From contig JAQBPO010000049.1 in the NCBI GenBank assembly GCA_028287465.1, positions 19,537 through 83,536 on the forward strand: a DNA stretch of 64,000 bases. The letters are read 5' to 3'. Below are positions 27,411-36,582 of the stretch, in pieces; position 1 is the stretch's first letter; every line of letters begins with the position of its first letter. A program made the position numbers and the translations under genes. Source of the DNA: Fibrobacterota bacterium (lineage in GTDB: Bacteria > Fibrobacterota > Fibrobacteria > UBA11236). A model generated the notes under the pieces. It was not told the DNA's origin, searched no databases, and saw only the letters and a program-made list of their open reading frames with translations.

Positions 27411-28358
27411 TCATTCGTCCACGCCGAAGGTCAGGCCCAGTTTCTTCCGCAGGGGCGCATCGACGTTATGGTTATGCTCCCAATAGGTATCGCGCAGGCT
27501 TGCGATCATTTCCGCCTTCTCGCCCTTGCTGTTCTCCCAGGCGAGGAGATGATGCGGCTGGGCCGCTTCCACATGGTAGGTGGTGGTTATGCCCATGGTC
27601 TCGAGGGTCCATTTCACGGCCTCCTTTTCGGAGCCGGCCACCTTCACCTTTTCAGGTCCGACCTTGGTCATCACGCCCTCGGAGAAGGCGATGGGGACAT
27701 GGCGCTTGCGGCGTTCCCACAGGCCGGGAACCAGGTTCACCTTGACCGGCGTTCCCGCTTGGAGCAGGGGACCGTCCAGTTCGCGCACCAGGATGGGCAT
27801 CTCGTCCTCGTAGAAGAACAAACCGCCCTTGGGGTAGGGGAGCAGGGTGGCCAGATCCCCTTCGGCCTCGAAATAGGAGTGGATTTGGGAAACGAGTCCC
27901 TTGGGGCCGGGAACCAACTGGTGGAATACGTTCCCGCACCATTCCTGGGAAGTGAAGGATATCTTCTGGGGCTGCAGGGGCCGCTGCACCCCGGTCCCGC
28001 CCAGGCCCGCGAATACGGAGGTCATGAGGGAATAATCGTATACGCCGGTGGTGAACTTCAGGACATTATTGAGCTTCAGAACGGGAATCCGCTTGGCGGG
28101 AGGGGTTTTGTCCGATTCCACCTTGATGCGGGTATCCGCGTTTATCTCCTCGTAGACGAAGACCATCACTCCCTGGGCCTTACGCATCTCTCCGTAACGC
28201 TCGGCGGTGATATTGTAGCTGGTCAATTCCGCGAGACCGGACTTCCAGTACTTGAGGAACGCCGGGCTGGGCGCGACCGGGGTTTTCGGATCCGCGGAAG
28301 CCGCGATGGCCAAGGCCAGGAGCAAACGCGACGCGGATGTCGTTGATAAGTTGGCCAT
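27411..28358 (-). CDS. Exported protein of unknown function
   Basis: 315 residues, not recognised. The N-terminal hydrophobic stretch RLLLALAIAASADPKTP looks like a signal peptide cleaved after AAS. The mature part is mixed alpha/beta with YNITAERYGEMRKAQGVMVFVYEEI, the motif QEWCGNVFHQL, and a His/Trp-rich end (YHVEAAQPHHLLAWE, DTYWEHNHNVDAPLRKKLG). YNITAERYGE followed by QEWCGN recalls periplasmic proteins with a beta-barrel, LolA-like profile, but I cannot assign a family. Divergent from the PEGA-type gene with only 26 nt between start codons, so both promoters overlap. Convergent with the ParA gene. Confidence 0.55.
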   Translation of the reverse strand: MANLSTTSASRLLLALAIAASADPKTPVAPSPAFLKYWKSGLAELTSYNITAERYGEMRKAQGVMVFVYEEINADTRIKVESDKTPPAKRIPVLKLNNVLKFTTGVYDYSLMTSVFAGLGGTGVQRPLQPQKISFTSQEWCGNVFHQLVPGPKGLVSQIHSYFEAEGDLATLLPYPKGGLFFYEDEMPILVRELDGPLLQAGTPVKVNLVPGLWERRKRHVPIAFSEGVMTKVGPEKVKVAGSEKEAVKWTLETMGITTTYHVEAAQPHHLLAWENSKGEKAEMIASLRDTYWEHNHNVDAPLRKKLGLTFGVDE

Positions 28359-28371
28359 GATGAGCTACCTA

Positions 28372-28377
28372 TTAGAT
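28372..28377 (+). promoter_or_regulatory. Possible -10 box (TTAGAT) 7 nt before the ATG at 28385
   Basis: Lies in the 26-nt divergent intergenic stretch. AGGGGTG fills the spacer but sits directly against the ATG, too close for a normal ribosome site, so leaderless initiation is plausible. Confidence 0.3.
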
Positions 28378-28384
28378 AGGGGTG

Positions 28385-29566
28385 ATGATGGGTAAAATAA
28401 ACCCTTTTCCGGATAAAAACGTTTTCGTCGCCGCAATACTTCTCGCGCTGTCGGCGGTTTCCCTCGCATGCGGCCAGGTCGTGAACCGGCCCGCGGTGGA
28501 GAATTTCCTCATCGAAGGGGAGGTGGGCAAGGCCCAGAGGATCCTGGAAAGCTATCTCGGTTCCGCCGACCTGACCTATCCCGACAGCGTCTATATCCTG
28601 AAGAACCTGGGGGTGCTGTACAGCTCGAGTCCCAAGCGCAAGGATCTGGGCGACCGCTATTTCTTCCGGTTGCTGGATCTGGATCCCTTCGCATCCATCC
28701 ATGATACCTATGCCAGCAATACCATCCTGGCCCGGTTCAAGAAGATCCGCAAGTCCTATCAGGCCCAGAAGGGCGGCAAGGCCCTGGTCCCCGCCGTGGT
28801 CGTATTCGACTTCCACGGGGACGGCATCAAGACCAGCGACGGCATCGCCTTGTCCCAGCAGTTCATCGCGGAAATGCAGCGTCTGGATGTATTCCACACC
28901 TTGGACCGCAGCAGCGTGGTGGAGACCATGGAAAAGATGCGGATCGTCCCGGAAAAATGCCTGACGAAGGAATGCCGTCTCGATATCGCGCGCCGCCTCA
29001 CGGCGGATAAGCTGGTGACGGTGCAGACAACCCGCCTGGATACGGTTTTCACCTTTACCGTTGCCTACCTCGACGTGGAGACGGGGGAGGTTTCGACCTC
29101 CTTGACCAAGGTCTATACCAAGCGCCCGGAAAAGCTCATGGCCGAAGGTTTCGGGGAATTGGCCCTGGACTTGCAGAACCATGAGGCGGCCTTCCTGAAC
29201 CTGAGCGTATCGCCGGTCAATACCGTGCTCACCATCGACAATTCACCCATGGCCGTAATCTCCTCCCGCGTCCCCCTCAATCCGGGCAAGCACCGCATCT
29301 GCGGCAGCAGCCCCGGGTACGAGACCGAGTGCAAGGACTTCGAGGTGAAACGGGCGGATGCCTTGACCTATTCCCTTGCCCTGCCCGTCAAGGCCGGCAC
29401 GACCGTACAGGCTTCCAAGCTGTCGTCGGAGGATGAGTCCGACGAGGATGAGCCGACCTCCGAGCCCGGCGAAACCCCGGCCAGCCATCGCTTCGTCTGG
29501 TGGACGCTCGGAGGAATGGCCGTTCTGGCCGTCACCCTGGCGATGGCCTTCAACACCAAAGACTGA
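28385..29566 (+). CDS. Exported PEGA-type protein with C-terminal membrane anchor
   Basis: About 393 residues. N-terminal hydrophobic segment NVFVAAILLALSAVSLACG (signal peptide; a cysteine is present but the lipobox is poor). Residues about 30-110 look helical and TPR-like (GEVGKAQRILESYLGSADLTYPDSVYILKNLGVLY). Next comes a CsgG/TolB-N-like alpha/beta segment (VPAVVVFDFHGDGIKTSDGIALSQQFIAEMQRLDVFHTLDRSSV). A PEGA domain follows (LNLSVSPVNTVLTIDNSPMAVISSRVPLNPGKHRICGSSPGYE). A Glu/Asp-rich linker leads to one C-terminal helix (FVWWTLGGMAVLAVTLAMAF). It is probably an envelope-anchored sensor or scaffold. The terminator at 29610 follows. Confidence 0.65.
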   Translation: MMGKINPFPDKNVFVAAILLALSAVSLACGQVVNRPAVENFLIEGEVGKAQRILESYLGSADLTYPDSVYILKNLGVLYSSSPKRKDLGDRYFFRLLDLDPFASIHDTYASNTILARFKKIRKSYQAQKGGKALVPAVVVFDFHGDGIKTSDGIALSQQFIAEMQRLDVFHTLDRSSVVETMEKMRIVPEKCLTKECRLDIARRLTADKLVTVQTTRLDTVFTFTVAYLDVETGEVSTSLTKVYTKRPEKLMAEGFGELALDLQNHEAAFLNLSVSPVNTVLTIDNSPMAVISSRVPLNPGKHRICGSSPGYETECKDFEVKRADALTYSLALPVKAGTTVQASKLSSEDESDEDEPTSEPGETPASHRFVWWTLGGMAVLAVTLAMAFNTKD

Positions 29567-29609
29567 CCGTTGTAAACGGTCCAATCCCCGTAAGAGCGCC
29601 CCTAATGAA

Positions 29610-29632
29610 AAAGGGCGCTTCAAGCGCCCTTT
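29610..29632. terminator. Bidirectional rho-independent terminator
   Basis: Perfect 11-bp inverted repeat, AAAGGGCGCTT and AAGCGCCCTTT around a single C, giving in practice a GGGCGC/GCGCCC stem. It has T3 on the plus side and T5 on the minus side. Sits between the convergent genes ending at 29566 and 29708. Confidence 0.8.
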
Positions 29633-29707
29633 AACCGATCCGATGATTCCGTCCCGTCGATGCGGAGGAGTCCCCTCCGGTCGCGACCGGCTTGCGCCGG
29701 CCCGGCC

Positions 29708-30466
29708 TTACTCGCTTGGCAACAGCAAGGTGACGCCGGTGAGTTTGCCGTCCTGGAGGATCAGGGCTTCCCTGTTCTTCTGGTCGATTTGCGCAAGGCG
29801 CTGCTTGGAGGATTCCTTGAGGCGTCCCTTGTCGTCCAGGAGCAGTCTCTTTTCGCTGTCGTTCATCATGGCGAGGGCGCTGGACCAATTGCGCTTGTTC
29901 ACGGCGGAGAAGAATTTGCTGACCGTCGCTTTGAGCTGGGGGTCATCCGTATTGACGCTGGCGCTCTGGACTTCGCTCATATCCGAATTGGTGGCGTCAG
30001 CGGTGGTGTTCGCGTCCGTGGCCATCGGGCCCTTCGCATCGGCGGTGAGGGGATCGCCGTTCAGGCCCGCGGCTTCCGGCGAAGCGCTTTCATCGGAAGC
30101 GGCCACGGGATTGGCTTCCCCCTGGCGCAGATTGGGAAGAACGCTGTAGATGCCGGCGATATGCCCATTCTCGACGTGGATGGCCGGGTGACGGATGAGG
30201 GTGGCGAGGCGCAGAGCAAGGAGCTGCCTTTGCTTTTCCGTGGGAACGGATCCGCTTTCCATCATCAGGGCCTTTTCTTCGGGAACCATGTAATCGACGG
30301 CCTTGGCGAAGTTACGCTTCGAGAGGGATTCGCCGAACCCGGTGAGCAGTTCGAGGAGATCATCCGACCTCGGAGCCTGGGCGACATCCTTCTTGGTGGA
30401 TGAGCATGCCATGAGCAACCCCATGACCGCCGCCAAGCAAACCCGTGATCTGGATAATGTCTTCAT
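29708..30466 (-). CDS. Lipoprotein of unknown function
   Basis: 252 residues. Signal peptide with lipobox LLMACSS (MKTLSRSRVCLAAVMGLLMAC), so membrane-anchored. The mature protein holds two related segments: DLLELLTGFGESLSKRNFAKAVDYMVPEEKALMMESGSVPTEKQRQLLALRLATL, and later ATVSKFFSAVNKRNWSSALAMMNDSEKRLLLDDKGRLKESSKQRLAQI. Both have the pattern of a helix, then KRN(F/W)..A...M...EK.L, then a helix, and each is followed by a short hydrophobic strand ending (VENGHIAGI and LQDGKLTGV). This looks like an internal duplication joined by a Ser/Asp/Thr-rich linker. AGGGG lies 8 nt before the ATG, and TATATT upstream is a likely -10. Confidence 0.7.
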   Translation of the reverse strand: MKTLSRSRVCLAAVMGLLMACSSTKKDVAQAPRSDDLLELLTGFGESLSKRNFAKAVDYMVPEEKALMMESGSVPTEKQRQLLALRLATLIRHPAIHVENGHIAGIYSVLPNLRQGEANPVAASDESASPEAAGLNGDPLTADAKGPMATDANTTADATNSDMSEVQSASVNTDDPQLKATVSKFFSAVNKRNWSSALAMMNDSEKRLLLDDKGRLKESSKQRLAQIDQKNREALILQDGKLTGVTLLLPSE

Positions 30467-30655
30467 ATTTAAAAGCCCCTTCCCCACGCCTGCCACTGCG
30501 GAACTGGCCGGAATTTCTCGAATAATATACTCGAAATACCCTACCAGCGCGCCGCATTTTAGCCGAATTTCCGGGTGTAATCGAGGAATTCCGGCTGGAA
30601 TCACTAGCGTCTGTTTAGGATACGCTCAATATCCGAAATTGCCTAAATTGATGCC

Positions 30656-30679
30656 ATGCCGAAAGTTGGGAATGGATGA
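30656..30679 (+). CDS. Possible leaderless 7-codon mini-ORF coupled to the next gene
   Basis: ATG at 30656 follows the -10-like TAAATT (30644-30649) by 6 nt, encodes MPKVGNG, and stops with a TGA (30677-30679) that overlaps the ATGATG start of the gene at 30676. Positional evidence only; could be chance. Confidence 0.25.
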   Translation: MPKVGNG

Positions 30680-32466
30680 TGTCGAAACTCAAAAACCTGC
30701 CGCGTTCCCTCCTGGCCTTCCTTCTCGTTTCGGGGAGCGTAACGGCGGCGCGGACGCAAAGCACCCAGGTGGATTTCCAGGGCAAGGTCGTGGATCAGAA
30801 AGGCGCCGCCTTGGCGGGCGCTTCGGTCAAGCTCCTGGAAACCGCCTTGGTCGCGACCACCGATGCACAAGGCCGTTTCTCCTTGAAGGGATCCGTCGCC
30901 ATCGGGTTAATCCATCGGACCCGGCTTCCGGGAAACCTGGAGCTCCGGTTCCGGGATGGGATCCTGTCCCTGGACGGGACGGAGTCGGGATGGATGAAGA
31001 TGGAATGGATTTCCCCGGATGGTTCCCGGAAGGTTCTTCCCCAGGGTGAGGGAAAGAGCGACCGGACCCGCAGTTGGAACCTGGAGAAGATGGCGGGAGG
31101 GCGCGGCGGATCCGGTCTGCATTGGCTCCGCATCACGACCTCCTCCGGTTCGGCTTCGTTCCGGTTCATCAGCCAAGGCACCCATGGCACCCTGTGGGGC
31201 GGCCCGGGCTATGCCGGGATCGCCGGCGGCGGGCCGGGCGCCGCAGCGGCCTTGTCCAAGGTCGGCGGCCGCGTCGCCGCAGGCTCCCAGGCGGTTTCCG
31301 GTTTCGTCCTGGAGGCGGCCGCGGACGGGTTCCTGGCCAAGCGTTTCCCGCAAAGCGATTCCGTGAAGGCGGGATTGTCGCTCGCCCTGCTTCCGGCCGT
31401 TGCGACCCTGAAAGAGCGCATCCAGGATTTCATCGGCGCGGGAAACACCTTCCGCCTGGCCTTCGTGAAACCCGAGGCCGTCGGCTCCCGCAAGTTCATC
31501 CTCCATTACGCGGACTTCGCGGAGATGACCGGGGATACCCTGCCGATGCATGCCTTTCCGGATTCGCGCGGACCGGCCTCCTCGCCCTATGGCGCCTTCG
31601 CGCCATCCTGGTCCCCGGACGGCAGGGCCATCGCCTATGAAACCGGCTGGGAAAACCTCACCACCCCGATCAGCCGTATCTACCTGCAGCCCATCGGCGG
31701 CGCCAGGGCGGACGGTCCCGCCTACCCTGCGACCAATCCCCGTTGGTGGACGGACGGCAAGGATACCTCCCTGGTCTGGTGCAGTTCCGGCAGGGAAGAC
31801 GCTTGGGCCGATACGTCCTCCGCGACCTATCGCCAGAGGATTTCCGGAGGCGCCCTCACGGGGACGCCTGAAATCCTCTCCAAGGGAAGCTTCAACGCCG
31901 GGTTGTCGCCGGACGGGAAATACCTGGCCACGGCGTATCGATTCGCCTTGATGATGGACCGGGCTTCCCAGGGCAAGCGTTACCTGCATGTTTACCCGGG
32001 CCATCCCAAGGCCGCCGACGGGGCGAATACCGATTCCCTCCAGGCCTGCAACGGATCGGTTTCCCGGGATCCGGCCCATCCCTCGCGCATGCTGTTCCTC
32101 GATTTCGGGGTGCCGGAGGAGCCGTCCTACGCCAATGCCGTCGAGCCCAAGGTCTATGCCCAGCACAGGATGATCCTCATCGGGGATTATGCGTCGGATG
32201 CGCCGGGCCGGATCGTGGACTTCATCGATTCGCCCGCGGCCGAATTGGCCAAGGAGAAGACCTGGGATGATCCCGAGTGGACCAACCTGCCCGGTTTCGC
32301 CGTCGCCACCACGCGCGATCCCGAAGGGGACAAAAGCGTGCCGACCGAACCCAAGCCGAGCCAACCCGACATCTACCTGATCAACCTGGTGACCAAGGAA
32401 TCGCTGAAGGTGTTTTCCGGGCCGAACCAACTCCTGCCGGCCGCCTGGATCGGACCTGCGGATTGA
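30676..32466 (+). CDS. Exported PD40/TolB-like beta-propeller protein with CarboxypepD_reg-like domain
   Basis: 596 residues, exported: the signal peptide LPRSLLAFLLVSGSVTAARTQ precedes the mature protein. An N-terminal carboxypeptidase-regulatory-like beta domain is visible (VDFQGKVVDQKGAALAGASVKLLETALVATTDAQGRFSLKG). A Gly/Ala-rich middle follows. The last 300 residues carry PD40/TolB-like strands (FAPSWSPDGRAIAYETGW, NAGLSPDGKYLATAYR, PDIYLINLVTKESLKVF). This layout is common in Fibrobacterota exported proteins; the ligand is unknown. An upstream mini-ORF overlaps its start codon. Confidence 0.7.
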   Translation: MMSKLKNLPRSLLAFLLVSGSVTAARTQSTQVDFQGKVVDQKGAALAGASVKLLETALVATTDAQGRFSLKGSVAIGLIHRTRLPGNLELRFRDGILSLDGTESGWMKMEWISPDGSRKVLPQGEGKSDRTRSWNLEKMAGGRGGSGLHWLRITTSSGSASFRFISQGTHGTLWGGPGYAGIAGGGPGAAAALSKVGGRVAAGSQAVSGFVLEAAADGFLAKRFPQSDSVKAGLSLALLPAVATLKERIQDFIGAGNTFRLAFVKPEAVGSRKFILHYADFAEMTGDTLPMHAFPDSRGPASSPYGAFAPSWSPDGRAIAYETGWENLTTPISRIYLQPIGGARADGPAYPATNPRWWTDGKDTSLVWCSSGREDAWADTSSATYRQRISGGALTGTPEILSKGSFNAGLSPDGKYLATAYRFALMMDRASQGKRYLHVYPGHPKAADGANTDSLQACNGSVSRDPAHPSRMLFLDFGVPEEPSYANAVEPKVYAQHRMILIGDYASDAPGRIVDFIDSPAAELAKEKTWDDPEWTNLPGFAVATTRDPEGDKSVPTEPKPSQPDIYLINLVTKESLKVFSGPNQLLPAAWIGPAD

Positions 32467-32629
32467 ACCGCTTCCATGGGCGCGGAGGCCCTGCCCGCGG
32501 TATCCGGGCCACGCGCATGCTTCCATTTCCCGGCTTGGGGAAATAGGGACCGGTCGGCAAATCGCCGGGAATTCCATGGCGTTCCAGTCCATTCCCCGGC
32601 GCGACCTCGGGGATTCCGGCGCCGCGAAG

Positions 32630-32635
32630 TATAAT
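32630..32635 (+). promoter_or_regulatory. -10 box (TATAAT) of a leaderless subtilase transcript
   Basis: Perfect TATAAT, 7 nt before the ATG at 32643. An earlier in-frame ATG at 32634 overlaps the -10 box itself, so it cannot be used by this promoter; this places the true start at 32643. Confidence 0.65.
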
Positions 32636-32642
32636 GTATCGC

Positions 32643-35051
32643 ATGCCTTCCCGCCTCATTAACGCCCAAAGCCTTTGGGCCCTGGTTCTGCTGCTGGGCA
32701 TGCTGGCCGAGGCCGCGGGCCCGTCGCTCCCGGTTCCCTGGCTGCACCGCCGAAGGGCCGCGGCCGATCCGGCCCTTTCTTCCCATTTCCTGCCGGCCAC
32801 CATGCAGGTACGGGGACCGGCCCAGCTGGCCGTCTGGCGCGCCTTGCTCTCCCGCCACCGCCAGGACTCCACCCGCCATTGGGAATTGCGCGGGGATCGC
32901 CTGATCGTCTCTTACGACCTCGTCCAGGATCTGGCCGGGGGTAACCTGCCCAATACGGGTGCCGGACTTGCCGACCGCCTCGCAACCTTCCTTGCCCGGA
33001 GCCAGGGCGGGGAATTCCGTTCGGCCGGTTCCGCCTTCGGAACCTACCTGCCCGACGACGAATGGCTGGTGAATTCGCCGCAATGGGCGCTCCGCAACAG
33101 CGGCGGCACGATCGCCGGCCGGCCCGGCAAGGCGGGCGTGGACATCGGCATCGAAAGGGTATGGGACAAGTTCTCCGGCAGCGACTCCCTGATCGTGGCG
33201 GTGGTGGACGCGGGGTTCGATTTCAACCATCCGGATCTCAGGGGCCGCAACTGGATAAACAAGGCGGAAGCGGGCGGGATTCCCGGCGTGGACGACGACG
33301 CCAACGGTTACGTGGACGATTCCCTGGGCTGGGACTTCGTGGAGAACGACAACCTTCCCCAGGACCGCCACGGGCACGGCACCTATGTCAGTTCCGTGAT
33401 AGGCGCGGGCTTCGACGATCACCTGGGCATGGCCGGCATCCTGGCCCAGTGCAGGATCATGCCCGTCCGGGTGTTGGACGCGAGCGGTCACGGGGACCAG
33501 GCGCAGATCGCCAAAGGGATCCTGTACGCGGTCCGCAATGGGGCCAAGGTCATCAACTTCAGCATCGGCGGGGACGGGGACAACGCCGCATTGCGCAGCG
33601 CGTTCCAGGCGGCCCACGATGCCGGGGTCCCCATCGTCGTGGCGGCCGGCAACGACGGCCAGGACATCAACTTGAAGCCGGCGTACCCCGCCTCTTACAA
33701 CTTCGACAATATGCTGGTGGTCGCGGCGCATGATCATGCCGGACTGCTGTGCGCATTCTCCAATTTCGGCGCGACCTCGGTGCACCTGGCCGCTCCCGGG
33801 GAACTGATCCTGGTGGCGGGCCTTCCCGATCCGGTGGAAATCCTCAAGGCGGATTTCGAACCCGCGACCGTCGCTACGAGTTGGATCGACAGCGGTTTCG
33901 CCATCTCCGCATTGAAGCCCGTGGCGGGCTCGCGATCCCTTGCCTGGGTCTCGGGGAACCGGGCCGTGGCAACCTTTCCGGACACCCTCGACCTTACCCG
34001 GATAACGGGGGCGACCTTGCATTTCCGGCTCGATTACACTCCCGCGAACGGAGATGTGGTGATCGTGGAAGGCCTGAAGGCGGGAGCCGGGACATGGACG
34101 GAAATCGCCGTCATCGGCCAACCCGTTTCTTTCGATCAGGTCCAGGCATACGGCCTCCATGATCTGGACGGCGCGAAGTCCATCCTGCGGTTCCGGACCT
34201 CGCTCGCCGCGCGTTTCTCCTCGGCGGGAAGGGTTCTGCGTATCGACGATATCGTGATCCTGGCGCCGGACCCCTCTCCGCCGGCCGAGCCTGTCTATAC
34301 CGTGGTGGCAGGGACCTCCCTGGCCGCCCCCCACGTAACGGCCTATCTGGGACTCCAGCGCTTGGCTTGCGATCGCACCGGCGTGCCTTGGAGCCGCGCG
34401 CTCGCCCTGGCTGGAACGGTTCCGGAGTCCTCCCTGGCGGGACGGGTCTCCACCGGCGGTCGGCTGGACGTTTACAAGGGACTGCGGTTCTATCTGGCGA
34501 CCCTGCCTGATTTCCGGGTTCTGGACTCCACGGCGAATACCTGGAAGGGAGGGGAAAAGGTGGAGTATGACCTTTCCCTGACCCCCAATCCCCCGCAGGC
34601 CTATACCTTTACGGAGACAGGGCTGCCGCAGGGCGCGTCGATCGACGGATCGGGTAAGCTGACCTGGACGCCGGGTCCCCAGCAGGCGGGGGAGTATACG
34701 GCGCGTTTGATGGCGACAGGTCCGACCGTCTTGCGCAAGCTCATCCATTTCAAGGTGGAAGCCGGCGTGCCCGTGGCCGCAGGGCCTGCGGCCAATACCC
34801 CTCCCCAGCGGACGTGGACGGTAGCCGGGCAAGCGTTCCGTTTGCCTCCCGGGCTCGGGGCGGGAAGGCATATGGTCGAGGTATTCGGTACGGATGCCGC
34901 GGGAAAGGTCCGACTCCTCGATAAAGGATGGATGGATGCGGAAGCGTTTTCCGGAGGCGTTTCGGGGACCCGGCTGCCGGGAGCGGCATGGAAGGCGATG
35001 GCGCGTATGCAAGTCCGGGTGGACGGCATTTTCCTTGTTTCCGCCCGTTAG
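32643..35051 (+). CDS. Exported subtilisin-like serine protease (S8) with inserted beta domain
   Basis: 802 residues, secreted endopeptidase. The signal peptide is AQSLWALVLLLGMLAEAAG. The catalytic Asp is in AVVDAGFDFNHPDLRG (about residue 189), the His in DRHGHGTYVSS (about 245), the oxyanion Asn in VVAAGNDGQD (about 337), and the Ser in VVAGTSLAAPHVTA (about 559). Between LAAPGELILVAG and the Ser motif lies an insert of about 150 residues with beta-sandwich character (ATFPDTLDLTRITGATLHFRLDY, GTWTEIAVIG), resembling the MAM/immune-inhibitor-like inserts of some subtilases. The C-terminus has a putative Ig-like domain (ASIDGSGKLTWTPGPQQAGEYTARLMATG). Target unknown. Confidence 0.88.
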   Translation: MPSRLINAQSLWALVLLLGMLAEAAGPSLPVPWLHRRRAAADPALSSHFLPATMQVRGPAQLAVWRALLSRHRQDSTRHWELRGDRLIVSYDLVQDLAGGNLPNTGAGLADRLATFLARSQGGEFRSAGSAFGTYLPDDEWLVNSPQWALRNSGGTIAGRPGKAGVDIGIERVWDKFSGSDSLIVAVVDAGFDFNHPDLRGRNWINKAEAGGIPGVDDDANGYVDDSLGWDFVENDNLPQDRHGHGTYVSSVIGAGFDDHLGMAGILAQCRIMPVRVLDASGHGDQAQIAKGILYAVRNGAKVINFSIGGDGDNAALRSAFQAAHDAGVPIVVAAGNDGQDINLKPAYPASYNFDNMLVVAAHDHAGLLCAFSNFGATSVHLAAPGELILVAGLPDPVEILKADFEPATVATSWIDSGFAISALKPVAGSRSLAWVSGNRAVATFPDTLDLTRITGATLHFRLDYTPANGDVVIVEGLKAGAGTWTEIAVIGQPVSFDQVQAYGLHDLDGAKSILRFRTSLAARFSSAGRVLRIDDIVILAPDPSPPAEPVYTVVAGTSLAAPHVTAYLGLQRLACDRTGVPWSRALALAGTVPESSLAGRVSTGGRLDVYKGLRFYLATLPDFRVLDSTANTWKGGEKVEYDLSLTPNPPQAYTFTETGLPQGASIDGSGKLTWTPGPQQAGEYTARLMATGPTVLRKLIHFKVEAGVPVAAGPAANTPPQRTWTVAGQAFRLPPGLGAGRHMVEVFGTDAAGKVRLLDKGWMDAEAFSGGVSGTRLPGAAWKAMARMQVRVDGIFLVSAR

Positions 35052-35195
35052 GCCCATGGGACCATAGGCGGATAACCGGGAGCGCTACTCCCAGCGCGGC
35101 GGGCGAGGCGGCCTTATTTTACAAATGGACCGGCCGTTGGTAGTTTTTTCCTTTTCGGGGGCGTTATCCAGGTTTCGAAGCCTTCCTCGGTTTTC

Positions 35196-36449
35196 CTGCT
35201 TACCAAAAAAGACGGAGAGTTCCTGCGCGTCATCGCCAGCATTTCCGTCGTAGTCGCGCATTGCATCCATTTCTGGGTGGAGGATTTCTACGCGAACCGG
35301 GGATTCCTGTCGCTCTCCTATTTCAGCACCATCCTCGATCAATTCACCCGTTTCACCGTTCCCCTGTTCTTCTTCCTTTCCGGCTTCGGACTCACCCTCC
35401 AATTCCAAGGGAAGCCGATTCCCCTGCTGAAGTATTACCGGTTCCGGCTCGTGAAGATCCTGGCCCCTTTCCTGCTCTGGTCCCTGCTCACGGGATTCCG
35501 GCACCAGGAATTCATCCTGGGGATGCCCTGGTCGCAGGATCCGTGGGGAACCACCCGGTCCTTCCTCCGCTTCATGTTCCTCGACGGGTTCGATTACCAG
35601 TATTATTTCCTGATCGTCATCTTCCAATTCTACCTGGCCTATCCGCTTCTCTACAAACTGGGCAAATCCAGGGTATGGATGGGCGTTTTCCTGGCCATCC
35701 ACCTGGCATTCATGTCCCCGGTGGAAACCTATCTGGAACTGTGGGGGCTGGAGCTGCCGAAGATCCATCCGAACATCCTGCTGTTCCATTGGTTCTATTG
35801 CTTCGCAGGCATCCATGCGGCATACAACAAGGGCTTCCTCGCCAACCTGCTGGCGCGCTGGAGCCGCCGCAGGGTGGTGGGCTTCTGGCTGCTGACCGTC
35901 CTGCTGCTGAACTTCGAATTCGTCATGAACATCCTGAATGAAAAGTACCTGTACGATGCGGATCATTTCAATCGCTGGGCGGTCATCCTCTACTGCTTGT
36001 CCTCCCTGATGCTGTTCATGAAAACCAAGCAGACCGTAGCCGCCTCCGTTTACGAAAACCCCCGGTGGCGCTTCCTCTTCACCCATGTGGCCCCGTTCAC
36101 CTTTTTCGTGTACCTGGCCCATACCCATGTCCTGCGCGTGGTGGATTACCTCCTCTGGGAGGTCACCTTGTTCGACTTCCTGAACCGGATCATCCTGGTG
36201 GTGGCGGGATCGTACCTGCTTGCGTGGTTCGCCCAATGGCTTCTCGAGGATTTCCCCCGCCTGCGGTTCTACCTGGGATTGCCCAATAAACCGCACCTGG
36301 AGTGGTCCGAGGTCCCCGGCGCGGGGCTTTTCAAAATCAAGCGGCAGGTCCCTACCGGTGCCTCTTCGGAGGGCCAGGGAGCAGGGGTGAAGTCCCTCGA
36401 CTCCTCGTCCCGGCGCCTGGATTTATCCTCGGAACGCCCCTCGGTTTGA
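35196..36449 (+). CDS. Acyltransferase 3 family membrane protein; start codon unclear
   Basis: Multi-pass O-acyltransferase (AT3) that modifies surface sugars. About ten hydrophobic segments are visible, e.g. RFTVPLFFFLSGFGLTL (the AT3 FF.LSG motif) and FFVYLAHTHVLRVV. The family's catalytic helix, LRVIASISVVVAHCIHFW (Arg-x10-His), lies upstream of the first ATG/GTG/TTG of the frame, a GTG at 35277; starting there would delete the essential His. The frame is open upstream to beyond 35110 with no standard start codon, so the start is either a CTG (35196 chosen here) or another rare codon, or a base is missing upstream. The last 60 residues are a Ser/Arg-rich tail. Confidence 0.7.
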   Translation: MLTKKDGEFLRVIASISVVVAHCIHFWVEDFYANRGFLSLSYFSTILDQFTRFTVPLFFFLSGFGLTLQFQGKPIPLLKYYRFRLVKILAPFLLWSLLTGFRHQEFILGMPWSQDPWGTTRSFLRFMFLDGFDYQYYFLIVIFQFYLAYPLLYKLGKSRVWMGVFLAIHLAFMSPVETYLELWGLELPKIHPNILLFHWFYCFAGIHAAYNKGFLANLLARWSRRRVVGFWLLTVLLLNFEFVMNILNEKYLYDADHFNRWAVILYCLSSLMLFMKTKQTVAASVYENPRWRFLFTHVAPFTFFVYLAHTHVLRVVDYLLWEVTLFDFLNRIILVVAGSYLLAWFAQWLLEDFPRLRFYLGLPNKPHLEWSEVPGAGLFKIKRQVPTGASSEGQGAGVKSLDSSSRRLDLSSERPSV

Positions 36450-36582
36450 CCCCCGTCCGCATCAGGCGGATCATGGCAAGCCGCCGATTCCACTTTCAGC
36501 CCGCCGGGTTCTTAAGCGTTCACCCCGGGCAATTGGATTCCCGCGGGTTTATCCTTGCCTACCCGCCGGCCGGGATCAGGCA

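Noticed and set aside
32634..32642. Upstream ATG at 32634 as the subtilase start
   Set aside because: It overlaps the TATAAT box, so it would not be on the transcript from that promoter.
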